Positions 18,037 through 30,775 of a stretch of 64,000 nucleotides of DNA are shown here, piece after piece. The number at the start of each line of letters is the position of its first letter. Positions within the stretch are counted from its first letter, which is position 1. The notes under the pieces are model-generated. The model had not been told where the DNA came from. It saw only the letters and a program-made list of their open reading frames with translations, and did not search any database. This stretch comes from Xanthomonas hyacinthi. Its GTDB lineage: Bacteria > Pseudomonadota > Gammaproteobacteria > Xanthomonadales > Xanthomonadaceae. The stretch covers positions 1,612,001 to 1,676,000 of the forward strand of contig NZ_CP043476.1 in NCBI RefSeq assembly GCF_009769165.1, in the 5' to 3' direction. The position numbers were made by a program, and so were the translations under genes.

Positions 18037-19623
18037 ATGTCCTCCGATTTGCTGCCCGTGCGCCGGGCATTGCTGTCCGTTTCCGACAAGACCGGCCTGA
18101 TCGACCTGGCCCGCGCGCTGGCCGCGCGCAACGTGGAGCTGCTGTCCACCGGCGGCACCGCCAAGGCGATTCGCGATGCGGGGCTGGCGGTCAAGGACGT
18201 GTCCGAGCTGACCGGTTTCCCGGAAATGATGGACGGCCGGATCAAGACCCTGCACCCGCTGGTGCACGGCGGCCTGCTCGGCCGCGCCGGCACCGACGCT
18301 GCGGTAATGGCCGAACACGGCATCGCGGCGATCGACCTGCTGGTGCTGAACCTGTATCCGTTCGAGCAGGTCACCGCCGACCTCAGTTGCACGCTGGACA
18401 CCGCGGTGGAGAACATCGACATCGGCGGCCCGGCGATGCTGCGCTCGGCGGCGAAGAACTTCGCGCGCGTGGCGGTGGCCACCGATCCGGCGCAATACGC
18501 CGACCTGCTCGCCGACCTGGAGGCGCACGACGGCCAGCTGTCGGCGGCCAAGCGCTTCGCGCTGTCGGTGGCGGCATTCAACCGCGTCGCCCAGTACGAC
18601 GCGGCGATCAGCAATTACCTGTCGGCGGTCGCCGACCCTGCGAGCGAGGTGCCGGTGCGTGCCGCGTTCCCGGCGCAGGCCAACGGCAGCTTCGTCAAGG
18701 TGATGGACCTGCGCTACGGCGAGAACCCGCACCAGCACGCCGCGTTCTACCGCGACCTGCGTCCGGCGCCGGGTTCGCTGGCCACGTTCCAGCAGGTGCA
18801 GGGCAAGGAACTGAGCTACAACAACATCGCCGACAGCGATGCGGCCTGGGAATGCGTGCGCCAGTTCGACGCGCCGGCCTGCGTCATCGTCAAGCACGCC
18901 AATCCCTGCGGCGTGGCGGTGGGCGCGGCCTGCGGCGATGCCTACGAACTGGCCTACGCGACTGACCCGACCAGCGCCTTCGGCGGCATCCTCGCCTTCA
19001 ACCGCACGCTGGACGCGGCCACCGCCAAGGTCATCCTGGACCGCCAGTTCGTCGAGGTGCTGATCGCCCCGGACTACGAGGACGGCGCGCTGGAGTACGC
19101 GAAGAAAAAGGCCAACGTGCGCGTGCTGCGCATTCCGCTGGCGCCGCCCTCCAGCGGTTTCATCGACACCAGGCGCATCGGCTCGGGCCTGCTGATGCAG
19201 ACCGCCGACGACCGTGTGGTGAGCCGCGAGGAACTGAAAGTCGTCACCCGGCTGGCGCCGACCGAGGCGCAGTTCGCCGACCTGCTGTTCGCGTGGAAGG
19301 TGGCCAAGTACGTCAAGTCCAACGCCATCGTCTACGCCAAGGACAAGCGCACCATCGGTGTCGGCGCCGGGCAGATGAGCCGGGTCTATTCGGCGCGCAT
19401 CGCCGGCATCAAGGCCGCCGATGCGGAGCTGGTGGTGCAAGGCTCGGCGATGGCCTCCGACGCGTTCTTCCCGTTCCGCGACGGCATCGACGCCGCGGCG
19501 GCGGCCGGCATCACGGCGGTGATCCAGCCGGGCGGCTCGATGCGCGACGGCGAGGTGATCGGCGCCGCCGACGAACACGGCATCGCCATGGTGTTCACCG
19601 GCGTGCGCCATTTCCGGCATTGA
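18037..19623 (+). CDS. purH: Bifunctional AICAR transformylase / IMP cyclohydrolase
   Basis: Catalyses the last two steps of IMP synthesis: formylation of AICAR with 10-formyl-THF, then ring closure. The 528-residue protein has the N-terminal cyclohydrolase domain ([46 protein letters not shown]) and the C-terminal transformylase domain ([39 protein letters not shown]). The ATG at 18037 gives the usual length. purD follows 67 bp downstream and probably shares the transcript. Confidence 0.98.
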   Translation: MSSDLLPVRRALLSVSDKTGLIDLARALAARNVELLSTGGTAKAIRDAGLAVKDVSELTGFPEMMDGRIKTLHPLVHGGLLGRAGTDAAVMAEHGIAAIDLLVLNLYPFEQVTADLSCTLDTAVENIDIGGPAMLRSAAKNFARVAVATDPAQYADLLADLEAHDGQLSAAKRFALSVAAFNRVAQYDAAISNYLSAVADPASEVPVRAAFPAQANGSFVKVMDLRYGENPHQHAAFYRDLRPAPGSLATFQQVQGKELSYNNIADSDAAWECVRQFDAPACVIVKHANPCGVAVGAACGDAYELAYATDPTSAFGGILAFNRTLDAATAKVILDRQFVEVLIAPDYEDGALEYAKKKANVRVLRIPLAPPSSGFIDTRRIGSGLLMQTADDRVVSREELKVVTRLAPTEAQFADLLFAWKVAKYVKSNAIVYAKDKRTIGVGAGQMSRVYSARIAGIKAADAELVVQGSAMASDAFFPFRDGIDAAAAAGITAVIQPGGSMRDGEVIGAADEHGIAMVFTGVRHFRH

Positions 19624-19690
19624 GGCGAATCCCTCGCAAGAACCCGCACATCCATGTGCGCGGATTCAACAGGAAAGCAAAGGCATTCCC

Positions 19691-20995
19691 ATGAAACTGC
19701 TCGTCATCGGCGCCGGCGGCCGCGAACACGCCCTGTCCTGGAAGCTGGCCCAGTCCCCGCGCGTCAGCGAAGTCCTGGTCGCGCCCGGCAATGCCGGCAC
19801 CGCCCGCGAGGCCAAGTGCCGCAACGTGGCGGTCAAGGTCGACGACCTGGACGGGCTGCTCACGCTGGCGCAGGACGAAGCCGTGGCGCTGACCGTGGTC
19901 GGCCCGGAAGTGCCGCTGGTGCTGGGCGTGGTGGATCGCTTCCGTGCCGCCGGCCTGCGCATCTTCGGCCCCACTGCCAAGGCCGCGCAGCTGGAAGGCA
20001 GCAAGGCCTTCGCCAAGGAGTTCCTCGCCCGCCACGGCATCCCGACCGGGTTCTACGAAGTGCATACCGAGGTGGACGCGGCGCTGGCCTATGTGCGCCG
20101 CATGTCGGTCGAAAGCGCGGGCGCGCCGATCGTGGTCAAGGCCGACGGCCTGGCCGCCGGCAAGGGCGTGATCGTGGCGATGACCCTGGACGAGGCCGAG
20201 GCCGCGGTGCGCGACATGCTCTCCGGCAATGCGTTCGGCGATGCCGGCGCGCGCGTGGTGATCGAGGAATTCCTCGACGGCGAGGAAGCCAGCTTCATCT
20301 GCATGGTCGATGGCGCCACCGCGCTGCCGATGGCCACCAGCCAGGACCACAAGCGCGTCGGCGACGGCGACACCGGCCCCAACACCGGCGGCATGGGCGC
20401 GTATTCGCCGGCACCGGTGGTCACGCCGCAGGTGCATGCGCGAGTGATGCGCGAGGTGGTGGAACCCACCGTGCGCGGCATGCTCGCCGACGGCGTGCCG
20501 TTCACCGGTTTTCTTTACGCGGGACTGATGATCGATGCCAGCGGCGCGCCGAAGGTGATCGAGTTCAACGTGCGCTTCGGCGACCCGGAGACCCAGCCGG
20601 TGATGCTGCGCCTGCAGTCGGACCTGGTGGAGCTGGTCGAGGCGGCGATCGACGGGCGCCTGCACGCGACCACCGCGCAGTGGGATCCGCGCCCGGCGCT
20701 GGGCGTGGTGCTGGCGGCGGCGCCGTATCCGGACGCCCCGGTCACCGGCGAGGCGATCTCCGGCCTGGACCAGGTGCCGGACAGCGCCAAGGTGTTCCAT
20801 GCCGGCACCGCGCTGGACGGCCAGGGCCGCGTGCTCAGCGCCGGCGGCCGCGTGCTGTGCGTGGCCGCGCTGGGCGACAGCGTGTCCGACGCGCAGCGCA
20901 ATGCATACGCCGGCGTGGCGCAGATCCAGTGGCCCAGCGCATTCCATCGCCGCGACATCGGCTGGCGCGCGATCGCGCGCGAACGCGGCGAATAG
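19691..20995 (+). CDS. purD: Phosphoribosylamine-glycine ligase (GAR synthetase)
   Basis: ATP-grasp ligase that joins glycine to phosphoribosylamine in purine synthesis. The 434-residue protein starts [19 protein letters not shown] and shows [36 protein letters not shown] and [16 protein letters not shown], all diagnostic. The short upstream gap after purH supports cotranscription. Downstream it converges on the hybrid kinase gene across 159 bp that hold a REP palindrome. Confidence 0.98.
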   Translation: MKLLVIGAGGREHALSWKLAQSPRVSEVLVAPGNAGTAREAKCRNVAVKVDDLDGLLTLAQDEAVALTVVGPEVPLVLGVVDRFRAAGLRIFGPTAKAAQLEGSKAFAKEFLARHGIPTGFYEVHTEVDAALAYVRRMSVESAGAPIVVKADGLAAGKGVIVAMTLDEAEAAVRDMLSGNAFGDAGARVVIEEFLDGEEASFICMVDGATALPMATSQDHKRVGDGDTGPNTGGMGAYSPAPVVTPQVHARVMREVVEPTVRGMLADGVPFTGFLYAGLMIDASGAPKVIEFNVRFGDPETQPVMLRLQSDLVELVEAAIDGRLHATTAQWDPRPALGVVLAAAPYPDAPVTGEAISGLDQVPDSAKVFHAGTALDGQGRVLSAGGRVLCVAALGDSVSDAQRNAYAGVAQIQWPSAFHRRDIGWRAIARERGE

Positions 20996-21071
20996 GCTGC
21001 GTCTCCCACACTACCGAGGCGCACCGCAGATAGCGCAGCTGCACTCCCAGCCCCGCACCGTCATTGGCACT

Positions 21072-21114
21072 TTGTGGGAGTCGACTTCAGTCGCGACTGA
21101 AGTTGCTCCCACAA
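21072..21114. repeat. REP palindrome between purD and the hybrid kinase gene
   Basis: TTGTGGGAG...GACTTCAGTCGCGACTGAAGT...CTCCCACAA forms an almost perfect 43-bp palindrome. It belongs to the same family as the REP units at 12979, 44887, 61927 and 62459 (core CTTCAG-CGCGAC). Between two converging genes it may act as a bidirectional terminator. Confidence 0.8.
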
Positions 21115-21154
21115 GGTATCTCCCGCAGGATTTGGACTGCCGACAGAAAACGGC

Positions 21155-23611
<2,457 letters not shown>

Positions 23612-23613
23612 CG

Positions 23614-25509
23614 CTACAGCACCGCGTTCTGGAAGTCGAAGTTCAGTTCGTCGCCGACCGACTGCACCAGGTTGCCCTGGATGAAATCGACCCCGCCCAT
23701 CCACATCGCCGCGGCGGCCTGCGCTTCCTCGATCTGCTGGCCGATGATCAGCAGCCCGGCGCGGTGCGCCAGGTCGATCGCGGCGCGCAACTGGTCGCGC
23801 AGTTCGGCATCCGCATGCGCGTTGGCGAAGCGCGCGGACAGGCGCAGGTAGCCCAGCGGCAACTGGTTGAGCAGCGCCTCGGCCTCGGCGCCGGGTTCGA
23901 ACTGGCTGAGGCAGAACTGCACGCCCAGCGGCATCAGCCGGGCGCAGAACTGCTGCAGCGTCACCGTGTGGATCAGCGCATCGTCCAGGCGCAGGTCGAT
24001 CGCCAGCGAGGTGCCGGTGACGCCGCGGCGGCCGATCGCCTCGACCAGCCAGTCGGCGAAGGCGCCGCGCGCCAGCGTGCGCGAGGACTGCGATACGAAC
24101 AGGCGCAGCGGCGGCAGCGCGTGCTGGTACAGGTGCAGCAGGCCGAGCGCGTGGTCCAGCACCTGCTGGTCGAGGTCGGCGATGCGCCCGCCGGCTTCGG
24201 CCGCGGGCAGCACCTGCGCGGCCGATAGCAGGGTGCCGTCGCGCTGGCGCAGGCGCAGCAGCACCTGGTACTGCGCGGTGTCGCCGCCGGCGACGGCGAC
24301 GATCGGCTGATAGGCCGGCTCCAGCTGGCCTTCGAACATGGCGATGCGGCCCAGGTCCTCGTCCTCGCGCGGCGGCGCATACGCGGCCACGCCTTGCGGG
24401 TGCAGGCGGGCCTGCAGCGCGGTGCGCTCGACCGCCTCCAGCGCGCTGCCGGCGTCCTCGAAGCCCTGCGCCAGGTCGGCGTAGCCGATCGCGCAGCGCA
24501 GGTGCACCGCCTCGTCCTCGCGCAGCGGGAACGCATGGCTGGCCAGGGCTTCGCGCAAGGCCTGCGCGCGCAGCCGCAGTGCGTCCAGGTCGCGGTCCGC
24601 GGCCAGCAGCAGGAAGCTGTTGTCGTTGAGCCGGGCCAGCGGCTGCGGCGCGGTGACGCTGGCCAGGCGGCGTCCGGCCTGGGTCATCAGGCGTTCGAAC
24701 GCGGCATAGCCGTAGCGTTCGCGCAGGCCCAGCGCGCTGGCGATCTCGATGAAGAACAGGCCGCCGCCGGCGCGCGCGCGCAGCGCATCGCCGAGTAGCT
24801 GCAGCACGTGGCTGCGGGTCGGCAGGCCGGTCTCGGGATTGTTCAGCGGCACGCTGTCGCTGTCGCTTCGCTGCGCCTGCTGGCGTGCGCGGCGGATGCG
24901 GTTGGAGACCGCGGCGATCAGGTGCCGCGGCCGGATCGGCTTGGTCAGGAAATCGTCGGCGCCGCTGTCCAGCACTTCGTATTGCAGCTCCGGATCCGGG
25001 TCGCCGGTCAGGAACACGATCGGCAGCAACTGGTGCTGCGGTTGCTGGCGGATCAGCGTGGTCAGGCGCATGCCGTCCAGGCCGGGCATGTGCAGGTCCA
25101 TCAGGATCAGGTCGGGCCGGTACTCGGCGATCGCCTGCTGCACGCCTTCGGCCCGCATCTCCACCTGCGCCTGCATGCCGGCGCCATGCAGCACGCTCTG
25201 CGCGAACAAGGCCTGCGAGCGGTCGTCCTCGACGATCAGGATGCGGTACGGCGCGTCCAGCGGCGGCGGCGCGGCCGCGTCGCTGGACGCGCTGGGCGCG
25301 GCGGCAGCGGCCTGGTGGCCGCCGCTAGGGGCGGCGGATGCCGCGCCGTCCTCCGCGCTCGGCGCCAGGCCGGGCGCCGGCGCTGGCGCGTCGGGTGCGG
25401 CGTCGGCGGCCCAGCGCCGCCAGTAGTGCGGCGGCGGGGTCTCGGCACGGACATTGCGCGAGCGCGCTTCGTCGCGGCTGGAAAGCGGTGCGGTGTCTCT
25501 TGCGGCCAT
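23614..25509 (-). CDS. Response regulator with degenerate GGDEF and EAL domains (FimX-like)
   Basis: A 631-residue protein with a Pro/Ala-rich N-terminus, a receiver with Asp138 in [14 protein letters not shown], a GGDEF-like domain and an EAL-like domain. The GGDEF motif is replaced around [12 protein letters not shown], so cyclase activity is not expected. In the EAL domain the first glutamate is replaced (Gln415 in QYQVLLRL), the EITE and DDFG motifs read DLRL and LSQF, so hydrolysis is not expected. The end, [11 protein letters not shown]...[10 protein letters not shown], resembles FimX, a c-di-GMP-binding regulator of type IV pili. It probably acts as a phosphorylation-gated c-di-GMP receptor paired with the kinase 2 bp downstream. 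The ATG at 25509 is preferred over a TTG at 25536. Confidence 0.9.
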   Translation of the reverse strand: MAARDTAPLSSRDEARSRNVRAETPPPHYWRRWAADAAPDAPAPAPGLAPSAEDGAASAAPSGGHQAAAAAPSASSDAAAPPPLDAPYRILIVEDDRSQALFAQSVLHGAGMQAQVEMRAEGVQQAIAEYRPDLILMDLHMPGLDGMRLTTLIRQQPQHQLLPIVFLTGDPDPELQYEVLDSGADDFLTKPIRPRHLIAAVSNRIRRARQQAQRSDSDSVPLNNPETGLPTRSHVLQLLGDALRARAGGGLFFIEIASALGLRERYGYAAFERLMTQAGRRLASVTAPQPLARLNDNSFLLLAADRDLDALRLRAQALREALASHAFPLREDEAVHLRCAIGYADLAQGFEDAGSALEAVERTALQARLHPQGVAAYAPPREDEDLGRIAMFEGQLEPAYQPIVAVAGGDTAQYQVLLRLRQRDGTLLSAAQVLPAAEAGGRIADLDQQVLDHALGLLHLYQHALPPLRLFVSQSSRTLARGAFADWLVEAIGRRGVTGTSLAIDLRLDDALIHTVTLQQFCARLMPLGVQFCLSQFEPGAEAEALLNQLPLGYLRLSARFANAHADAELRDQLRAAIDLAHRAGLLIIGQQIEEAQAAAAMWMGGVDFIQGNLVQSVGDELNFDFQNAVL

Positions 25510-25550
25510 CGCGTCTTTATCCTGGTGCGCGCCCAATTATGCGATGAAGT

Positions 25551-26183
25551 TCACGAAGACGGCGAGCCATCTCGGCTCGGCCTGGCGACGGCGGCGTCTG
25601 CGGGTGGCGCCAGCAGGCGGCGCACGCCGCGCCACAGCCTGCGCCACACCCAGCACACCAGCAGCGCACCCAGCACACTCGCCCCGAGCAATACGACCAG
25701 CGCCAGCCACGGATGCACCAGGGCCAGCGCAAGCGTGGCCAGCACCACCGAATCCTCGCTCAGCGAGGCGATCCAGTTGCTGGCCGGTTCCGGCGAGGTG
25801 TTCAGCAAGGCGCGCGAACCGGCCTTCAGCACATGGCTGGTGAGCGCGACGCCGGCACCGGTGGCCAGCGCGCCGGCGCTCAGCTGGCCGTCCTGGGACA
25901 GCGTGGCGGCGGCCAGGAACGCACCGGCCGGGATCCGGGTCAGGGTCTGTAGCAGGTCCCAGACCGAATCCACGCCGGGAATCTTGTCGGCGAAGAACTC
26001 GGCCAGGGCCAGCGCGCCGGAGCTGCCGAGCACCCACCACGACGCGGTCGCCTGCAGCGCCGGCGGCAGCTGCAGCCAGCCGAACAGGCCGGCCACGCCG
26101 ATCCCGAACACGGTCAGATAGACGCGGATGCCGGCCAGCCAGGCCAGCAGGATGCCGATTACGAACAGGTGGGCGTCGGTCAT
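25551..26183 (-). CDS. DUF4126 membrane protein
   Basis: A 210-residue integral membrane protein of unknown function. Five or six hydrophobic segments are visible, including FVIGILLAWLAGIRVYLTVF, ASWWVLGSSGALALAEFFAD and VVLATLALALVHPWLALVVL. The motif ALAEFFADKIPGVDS is typical of DUF4126. The soluble C-terminus is short and charged. It lies 41 bp upstream of the REC-GGDEF-EAL gene on the same strand and may share its transcript. Confidence 0.85.
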   Translation of the reverse strand: MTDAHLFVIGILLAWLAGIRVYLTVFGIGVAGLFGWLQLPPALQATASWWVLGSSGALALAEFFADKIPGVDSVWDLLQTLTRIPAGAFLAAATLSQDGQLSAGALATGAGVALTSHVLKAGSRALLNTSPEPASNWIASLSEDSVVLATLALALVHPWLALVVLLGASVLGALLVCWVWRRLWRGVRRLLAPPADAAVARPSRDGSPSS

Positions 26184-26389
26184 GGCGAGGCGCTCCCGCA
26201 GATGCGCGGATGGCGGCCACTATCGGTCAAGCGTGCAGCGAAGGCCAGCGCAGGGCGGGCGCGGCGGCTGGATGCGGCATGCTCGCGGCGGCGATGTCCG
26301 GCGCCGGTCAAACGCGTGGCTTACACTAGCCGGCCGACCGACCCCGCGAGGATCGACGCCGCTGCCGCCGCGGTGGCACGGCTTTGACG

Positions 26390-27124
26390 ATGAACCGACC
26401 CGTCCCCCGTTTCCAGATCGTGCCCAACGGCGCCGCGCCACCGCGCGGAACCGGCCGGTGGCTGCTGATCGCCATCGTCTGGCTGCTGTCGCTGGGCGGG
26501 ACCTGGTGGCTGGCCAGCCGCCAGGCCGCGCCGCAGCTGGGCGCGGTCAGGGCGCAACTGCGCGCGGCCGAGCGCAAGCTGCAGGCGCAGCAGCGGCAGA
26601 TCGACACGCTGAACCAGCGCCAGGCCACGCTGGCGCGTTCCGACCAGATCAGCCGCGCCGCCAACAACCAAGTGCAGAGTTCGCTGGCCGAGCGCGACGA
26701 GGAGATCGCCGGGCTGCGCGCCGACGTGGCCTTCTACGAGCGCCTGGTCGGTGCGACCAGCCAGCGCAAGGGCCTGACCGTGCATTCGGCCGAGTTCTCG
26801 GCCGAGGCCGGCGGCACCTGGCACTACGACGTGGTGCTGACCCAGAACCTCAACCGCGGCGCGATCAGCCAGGGGCAGATGCGCCTGGCGGTGGAAGGCG
26901 TGCGCGGCGGCAAGCTGACCAGCGTGGGCTGGGACGAACTGCACCAGAAAAGCGGCGTGCCTGGGCATGACTATTCGTTCCGCTATTTCCAGCAGTTGGA
27001 CGGCAGCGTGATCCTGCCCAGGGATTTCACCCCGCAGCGGGTGCGAGTATCGCTGTCCGGCGGGGGCGCGCCGGTCACCCAGAGTTTCGATTGGACACTG
27101 GCCGGCAACGGCAAAGGGGAGTAG
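26390..27124 (+). CDS. DUF6776-type coiled-coil membrane protein
   Basis: A 244-residue protein of unknown function with one membrane helix (WLLIAIVWLLSLGGTWWLAS), then a long coiled coil (about residues 50-115, QLRAAERKLQAQQRQIDTLN) and a C-terminal beta-rich domain with TWHYDVVLTQNLNRGAIS and YFQQLDGSVILPRDFTPQRV. The layout matches a family usually found directly upstream of bactofilin. I name it DUF6776 from memory. The stop lies 7 bp before the bactofilin ATG, so the pair is an operon and may link the bactofilin scaffold to the inner membrane. Confidence 0.8.
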   Translation: MNRPVPRFQIVPNGAAPPRGTGRWLLIAIVWLLSLGGTWWLASRQAAPQLGAVRAQLRAAERKLQAQQRQIDTLNQRQATLARSDQISRAANNQVQSSLAERDEEIAGLRADVAFYERLVGATSQRKGLTVHSAEFSAEAGGTWHYDVVLTQNLNRGAISQGQMRLAVEGVRGGKLTSVGWDELHQKSGVPGHDYSFRYFQQLDGSVILPRDFTPQRVRVSLSGGGAPVTQSFDWTLAGNGKGE

Positions 27125-27131
27125 GCAGCTT

Positions 27132-27584
27132 ATGTTCGGAAGCAAGAGCGGTCGCAGCAGCGGCCAGACCGTGGTGGATACCCTGATCGGCGCGCAGGTG
27201 GTGATCCGGGGCGACCTGGTGTTCAGCGGCGGCCTGTACGTGGAAGGGCGCATCCTCGGCAAGGTGCTGGCCGAGGACGGCGCGCCGGCGACGCTGACCC
27301 TGTCCGAGCACGGCAGCATCGAGGGCGAGGTGCGCGCGCCGATCGTGGTCATCAACGGCCAGCTGATCGGCGACGTGCATGCCGCCGAGCGCGTGGAACT
27401 GGCGCCGAAGGCGCGGGTGCAGGGCAACGTGCACTACCAGGTGGTGGAGATGAACGCCGGCGCGCAGCTGACCGGGCGGCTGATCCATGTCGGCAGCATG
27501 GCCGCGCTGGCCCCGCCGGCGCCGTCGCACGAGGAAGCGCAGGCCGCGCCGGCGCAGCGCGCGCTGACCGCGGCCGACGCTTGA
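27132..27584 (+). CDS. bacA: Bactofilin (polymer-forming cytoskeletal protein)
   Basis: A 150-residue bactofilin, which forms nucleotide-free filaments that scaffold cell-wall enzymes and shape. The beta-helix core reads [20 protein letters not shown], then [20 protein letters not shown] and [20 protein letters not shown], with the typical repeating hydrophobic/glycine pattern. Disordered tails flank it ([11 protein letters not shown] and an Ala/Pro-rich end). It is coupled to the coiled-coil membrane protein upstream; erpA follows after 31 bp. Confidence 0.92.
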   Translation: MFGSKSGRSSGQTVVDTLIGAQVVIRGDLVFSGGLYVEGRILGKVLAEDGAPATLTLSEHGSIEGEVRAPIVVINGQLIGDVHAAERVELAPKARVQGNVHYQVVEMNAGAQLTGRLIHVGSMAALAPPAPSHEEAQAAPAQRALTAADA

Positions 27585-27615
27585 TTCGGCTGCCGGCCGC
27601 CCCCATCCTGTCGCC

Positions 27616-28002
27616 ATGAGCACTCTCGTTTCCCTGCCCAGCGCCGCGCCCGCGCCCGACTACCAGTCGCTGCAGCGGCCGCTGAACTTCACCCAGGCCG
27701 CCGCGGCCAAGGTGCGCGAGCTGATCGGCGAGGAAGGCAACGACGCGCTGGCGCTGCGCGTGTACATCCAGGGCGGCGGCTGTTCCGGTTTCCAGTACGG
27801 CTTCGAGTTCGACGAGAACCGCGCCGAGGACGACCTGTCGGTGCGCACCGACGACGTCACCCTGCTGGTCGACCCGTTGAGCCTGCAGTACCTGATGGGC
27901 GCGGAAGTGGATTACAGCGAAGGCCTGCACGGCGCGCAGTTCGTGATCCGCAATCCCAACGCCAAGACCACCTGCGGCTGCGGCAGCAGCTTCAGCGTGT
28001 AG
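27616..28002 (+). CDS. erpA: Iron-sulfur cluster insertion protein ErpA
   Basis: A-type carrier that delivers Fe-S clusters to apoproteins such as IspG/IspH. The 128-residue product has the three cluster cysteines: Cys56 in [11 protein letters not shown] and Cys120/Cys122 in [11 protein letters not shown]. The N-terminal extension of about 20 residues is usual for this group. It is placed 31 bp after bactofilin and may be cotranscribed with it. Confidence 0.96.
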   Translation: MSTLVSLPSAAPAPDYQSLQRPLNFTQAAAAKVRELIGEEGNDALALRVYIQGGGCSGFQYGFEFDENRAEDDLSVRTDDVTLLVDPLSLQYLMGAEVDYSEGLHGAQFVIRNPNAKTTCGCGSSFSV

Positions 28003-28050
28003 ACGCGCTGCGGCTTGCCGGATGCGCGGTTTGCCTGCACCCTGCGCCGC

Positions 28051-28983
28051 ATGCCCGAACTGACGCCTGCTTCCTTCGCCTTCGCCGACGCGGTCGTCGA
28101 CCGCGCCGACGCGCTGCGCAACGATCCGGCGGCGCTGCGCCGGATCTGGCCCGAGGCGCGCCTGCTGCTGCTCGATGCCGACGGCAACGCCTACGCCGAT
28201 GCCGACGGCCGCGTGCTGCTGCTGACCGGCGCGGCCCTGGGCGACCCGATGGACCGCGCCATCTTCCTCGGCCTGTGCGCTGGCGATGCCTGGTTCGCGA
28301 TGGCCGCCGCTGCGCTGGATCCGGACCTGGAGCCGCCGCAGCGCATGGACCTGCGCCGCGCCGCGGGCGAGTGGCCGGCCGCCGACGCCGGCCTGTTCGC
28401 CTACGCCCGCGGCATGCTCCACTGGCAGTCGCGCACCCGCTTCTGCGGCGTCTGCGGCGGCGCCATCGCGTTGCGCCGCGGCGGCTTCCTCGGCGTGTGC
28501 ACGCAATGCGCCAGCGAACACTATCCGCGCGTGGATCCGGCGGTGATCGTGGCGGTCGGCGACGGCGCGCGACTGCTGCTGGGGCGCCAGGCGAGCTGGC
28601 CGGCGCGGCGCTATTCGGTGATCGCCGGCTTCGTCGAGCCGGGCGAGTCGCTGGAGCAGACCGTGGCGCGCGAAGTGGCCGAGGAGACCCAGGTGCGGGT
28701 GCGGCCCGGCAGCTGCCGCTATTACGGCGCGCAGCCCTGGCCGTTCCCCGGCGCGCTGATGCTCGGGTTCAGCGCCTTGGCCGAACCCGACGCGCCGCAG
28801 GTGGATGGCGAGCTGGAAGACGCACGCTGGTTCGAGCGCGCCGAGATCGGTGGCGCCCTGCAACGCGCGGCGGCGCAGGGCGACGGCGCCGACGACCGGC
28901 ACGGCCTGCGCCTGCCGCCGCGGATCTCCATCGCGCACGCGCTGGTCGAGGACTGGTACCGCCGTGGCGGCGACCCCGCGTAG
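28051..28983 (+). CDS. nudC: NADH pyrophosphatase / deNADding enzyme NudC
   Basis: Nudix enzyme that hydrolyses NAD(H) and removes NAD caps from RNA. The 310-residue protein has an N-terminal domain, a zinc ribbon of four cysteines (FCGVCGG...VCTQCASEHYPR), and the Nudix box GFVEPGESLEQTVAREVAEE. The family motif after it, AQPWPFPGALMLGF, is the NudC signature. An upstream TTG at 28015 is possible, but the ATG at 28051 is preferred. It lies between erpA and ampE on the same strand. Confidence 0.93.
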   Translation: MPELTPASFAFADAVVDRADALRNDPAALRRIWPEARLLLLDADGNAYADADGRVLLLTGAALGDPMDRAIFLGLCAGDAWFAMAAAALDPDLEPPQRMDLRRAAGEWPAADAGLFAYARGMLHWQSRTRFCGVCGGAIALRRGGFLGVCTQCASEHYPRVDPAVIVAVGDGARLLLGRQASWPARRYSVIAGFVEPGESLEQTVAREVAEETQVRVRPGSCRYYGAQPWPFPGALMLGFSALAEPDAPQVDGELEDARWFERAEIGGALQRAAAQGDGADDRHGLRLPPRISIAHALVEDWYRRGGDPA

Positions 28984-29045
28984 ACCATACGGCCGCGTCG
29001 GCGTCCGCCGCCGCCCACGCTTCAGAACGGTCCCGGAGGACCAGC

Positions 29046-29942
29046 ATGTTCACTACCCTCGTCGCTGTGATCGTCGCCCTGGTGCTGGGCCATGTCGCGC
29101 CCGGCATGGTGGCCTCGCTGCGCCGCTTCGACGCCTATGGCGACTGGCTGACGTGGCTGGATGCGCATGCCGGCGAGGGCAGCGGCTGGCGCGGCCGTTA
29201 CGGCATCGCGCTGGCGCTGCTGCCGGCCTTGCTGCTGGTGGGCCTGCTGCAGTGGCTGCTCGCCGCGCCGCACCTGGGCCTGCTGGCGCTGCTGTTCGGG
29301 GTGCTGGTGCTGGCCTTCAGCTGGGGCCCGCGCGACCTGGATACCGATGTGGAAGCGGTGATCGAGGCCGACGATGCCGCCGCGCGCCGTGTCGCGGTCG
29401 CGCAGCTGCACGCCGACGGCGGGCCGCTGCGCGAGGATCCTGCCGGTCTGGTCGAGGCGGTGGCGTTCAGCGCGTTGCGGCGCTGGTTCGCGGTGCTGTT
29501 CTGGTTCCTGTTGCTGGGGCCGTTCGGTGCGCTCGGCTATCGCCTGCTGGCGCTGGCCGCAGGCGGGCCGTATGCGCCGCGGCTGCCGCTGGCCACCGCG
29601 CGCGGCGCGCGCACCGCGCTGGCCGCGATGGAATGGCCGGTGGCGCAGCTGATGACCTTCTCGCTGGCGCTGGTCGGCAATTTCGAGACCGTGTTCGGTG
29701 CCTGGCGCGCGAGCGGCGGCAATCGCTGGCGGCTGGACAGCGGTTTCCTCGGCCCGGTGGCCTGCGCCGGCGTGCGCGGCGAACTCGACGCGGAGGCGCA
29801 CGACTACAGCGATGCCGGCATGGTGGTGCCGGTGCTGCGGCGCTTGCCGGAGCTGCGCGATGCGATGAGCCAGATCTGGCGGGTGCTGCTGCTGTGGCTG
29901 GTGGTGCTGGCGCTGCTGGTGATCGCCGGCTGGGTCAGCTGA
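29046..29942 (+). CDS. ampE: AmpE-like regulatory membrane protein
   Basis: A 298-residue inner-membrane protein of the AmpE/CobD group, linked in enterobacteria to the AmpD/AmpR beta-lactamase induction pathway. It has hydrophobic segments at the N-terminus (TTLVAVIVALVLGHVAPGMV), near residue 60 (IALALLPALLLVGLLQWLLA) and at the C-terminus. The family motif FSWGPRDLDTDVEAV is followed by FSALRRWFAVLFWFLLLGPF. ampD is not next to it. The ATG at 29046 has a GGAGGA ribosome site nearby. Confidence 0.85.
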   Translation: MFTTLVAVIVALVLGHVAPGMVASLRRFDAYGDWLTWLDAHAGEGSGWRGRYGIALALLPALLLVGLLQWLLAAPHLGLLALLFGVLVLAFSWGPRDLDTDVEAVIEADDAAARRVAVAQLHADGGPLREDPAGLVEAVAFSALRRWFAVLFWFLLLGPFGALGYRLLALAAGGPYAPRLPLATARGARTALAAMEWPVAQLMTFSLALVGNFETVFGAWRASGGNRWRLDSGFLGPVACAGVRGELDAEAHDYSDAGMVVPVLRRLPELRDAMSQIWRVLLLWLVVLALLVIAGWVS

Positions 29943-29955
29943 GCCGCGCGCCTGG

Positions 29956-30363
29956 CTAGCCCGGCGCGAGCAGCGTGAACGGGAACCACGGCAGATTGCG
30001 CGCGATCCAGTAGCCGGGCAGCGCCAGCAGCCAGAAATTCGGCCGCGACACCAGCGCGACCACCGGCGCGAACCACGCCGCGCGCCAGCCCGCCTTCCAC
30101 GCGATCAATCCCGGCAGCAGGGCCAGGCCCAGCATCGCCCCGGGATTCATCGCCAAGGCGCCGAGCGGATCCAGGTGCAGCAATGCGTGCAGGGCGCGGG
30201 TCATGCCGCAGCCGGGACAGGAGTAGCCGGTGAGCGCATGGAACAGGCACGGCGCGAACGGATTGCCCGCGGCATTGGGATCGAACCGGTACAGCAGCGC
30301 GCCGCCGGCCGCCGCGAGGGCGGTGGCGGCGCCGAGGCACGCCCGTTGTTGCCAGGCGCGCAT
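29956..30363 (-). CDS. DUF2752 membrane protein
   Basis: A 135-residue membrane protein of unknown function. The family motif lies in the middle: YRFDPNAAGNPFAPCLFHAL followed by TGYSCPGCGMTRALHALLH. The paired cysteines in SCPGCGMTR are typical of DUF2752. Three or four membrane segments are visible. It starts 5 bp after the CD225/dispanin gene, so the two form an operon; a truncated second copy of both is present at 30776-31004. Confidence 0.85.
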   Translation of the reverse strand: MRAWQQRACLGAATALAAAGGALLYRFDPNAAGNPFAPCLFHALTGYSCPGCGMTRALHALLHLDPLGALAMNPGAMLGLALLPGLIAWKAGWRAAWFAPVVALVSRPNFWLLALPGYWIARNLPWFPFTLLAPG

Positions 30364-30368
30364 GCCGA

Positions 30369-30710
30369 TCAGCCCATGTGCTGCATCTGGTTCACGTATT
30401 CCATGTACTTCTGCATGCCACCGGTAGCGACCATGCCGATATTGGCCAGCAGGCCGACGATGGCCAGCGCGGTGGTCACCCAGCACCAGGTCTTGGCGGT
30501 GTTGGAGGCGCGTCGCGCGCCGTCCAGGTCGCCCTGGTTGAGCAGGCCGTTGACCTTGCTGGAGAACACGATGGCGACGATGCCGGGGATGATCGAGGGG
30601 CAGCACAGGCAGAAGCCGAGCACCGTGGCGATGATCGCCCAGGCCAGATGATTGGGTACTGCGCCGGGGATGGGGGCGGGCGGCGGCGTGACGGGGCTGA
30701 TGGTGCTCAT
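30369..30710 (-). CDS. CD225/dispanin-family membrane protein
   Basis: A 113-residue protein of the CD225 (interferon-induced transmembrane) family. A Pro-rich N-terminus leads to VPNHLAWAIIATVLGFCLCC, then IVFSSKVNGLLNQGDLDGA and a second membrane helix ending NIGMVATGG. These are the two hydrophobic segments and the conserved loop of the family. In bacteria the role is unknown. A good AAGGAG site lies 8 bp before the ATG. It is the first gene of a two-gene operon with DUF2752. Confidence 0.88.
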   Translation of the reverse strand: MSTISPVTPPPAPIPGAVPNHLAWAIIATVLGFCLCCPSIIPGIVAIVFSSKVNGLLNQGDLDGARRASNTAKTWCWVTTALAIVGLLANIGMVATGGMQKYMEYVNQMQHMG

Positions 30711-30775
30711 GTGGATCTCCTTGAGGGGTTATGCGCTGGGCATGGGGTGAAGTCTAGACGAGGTCGCCGGCGCGC

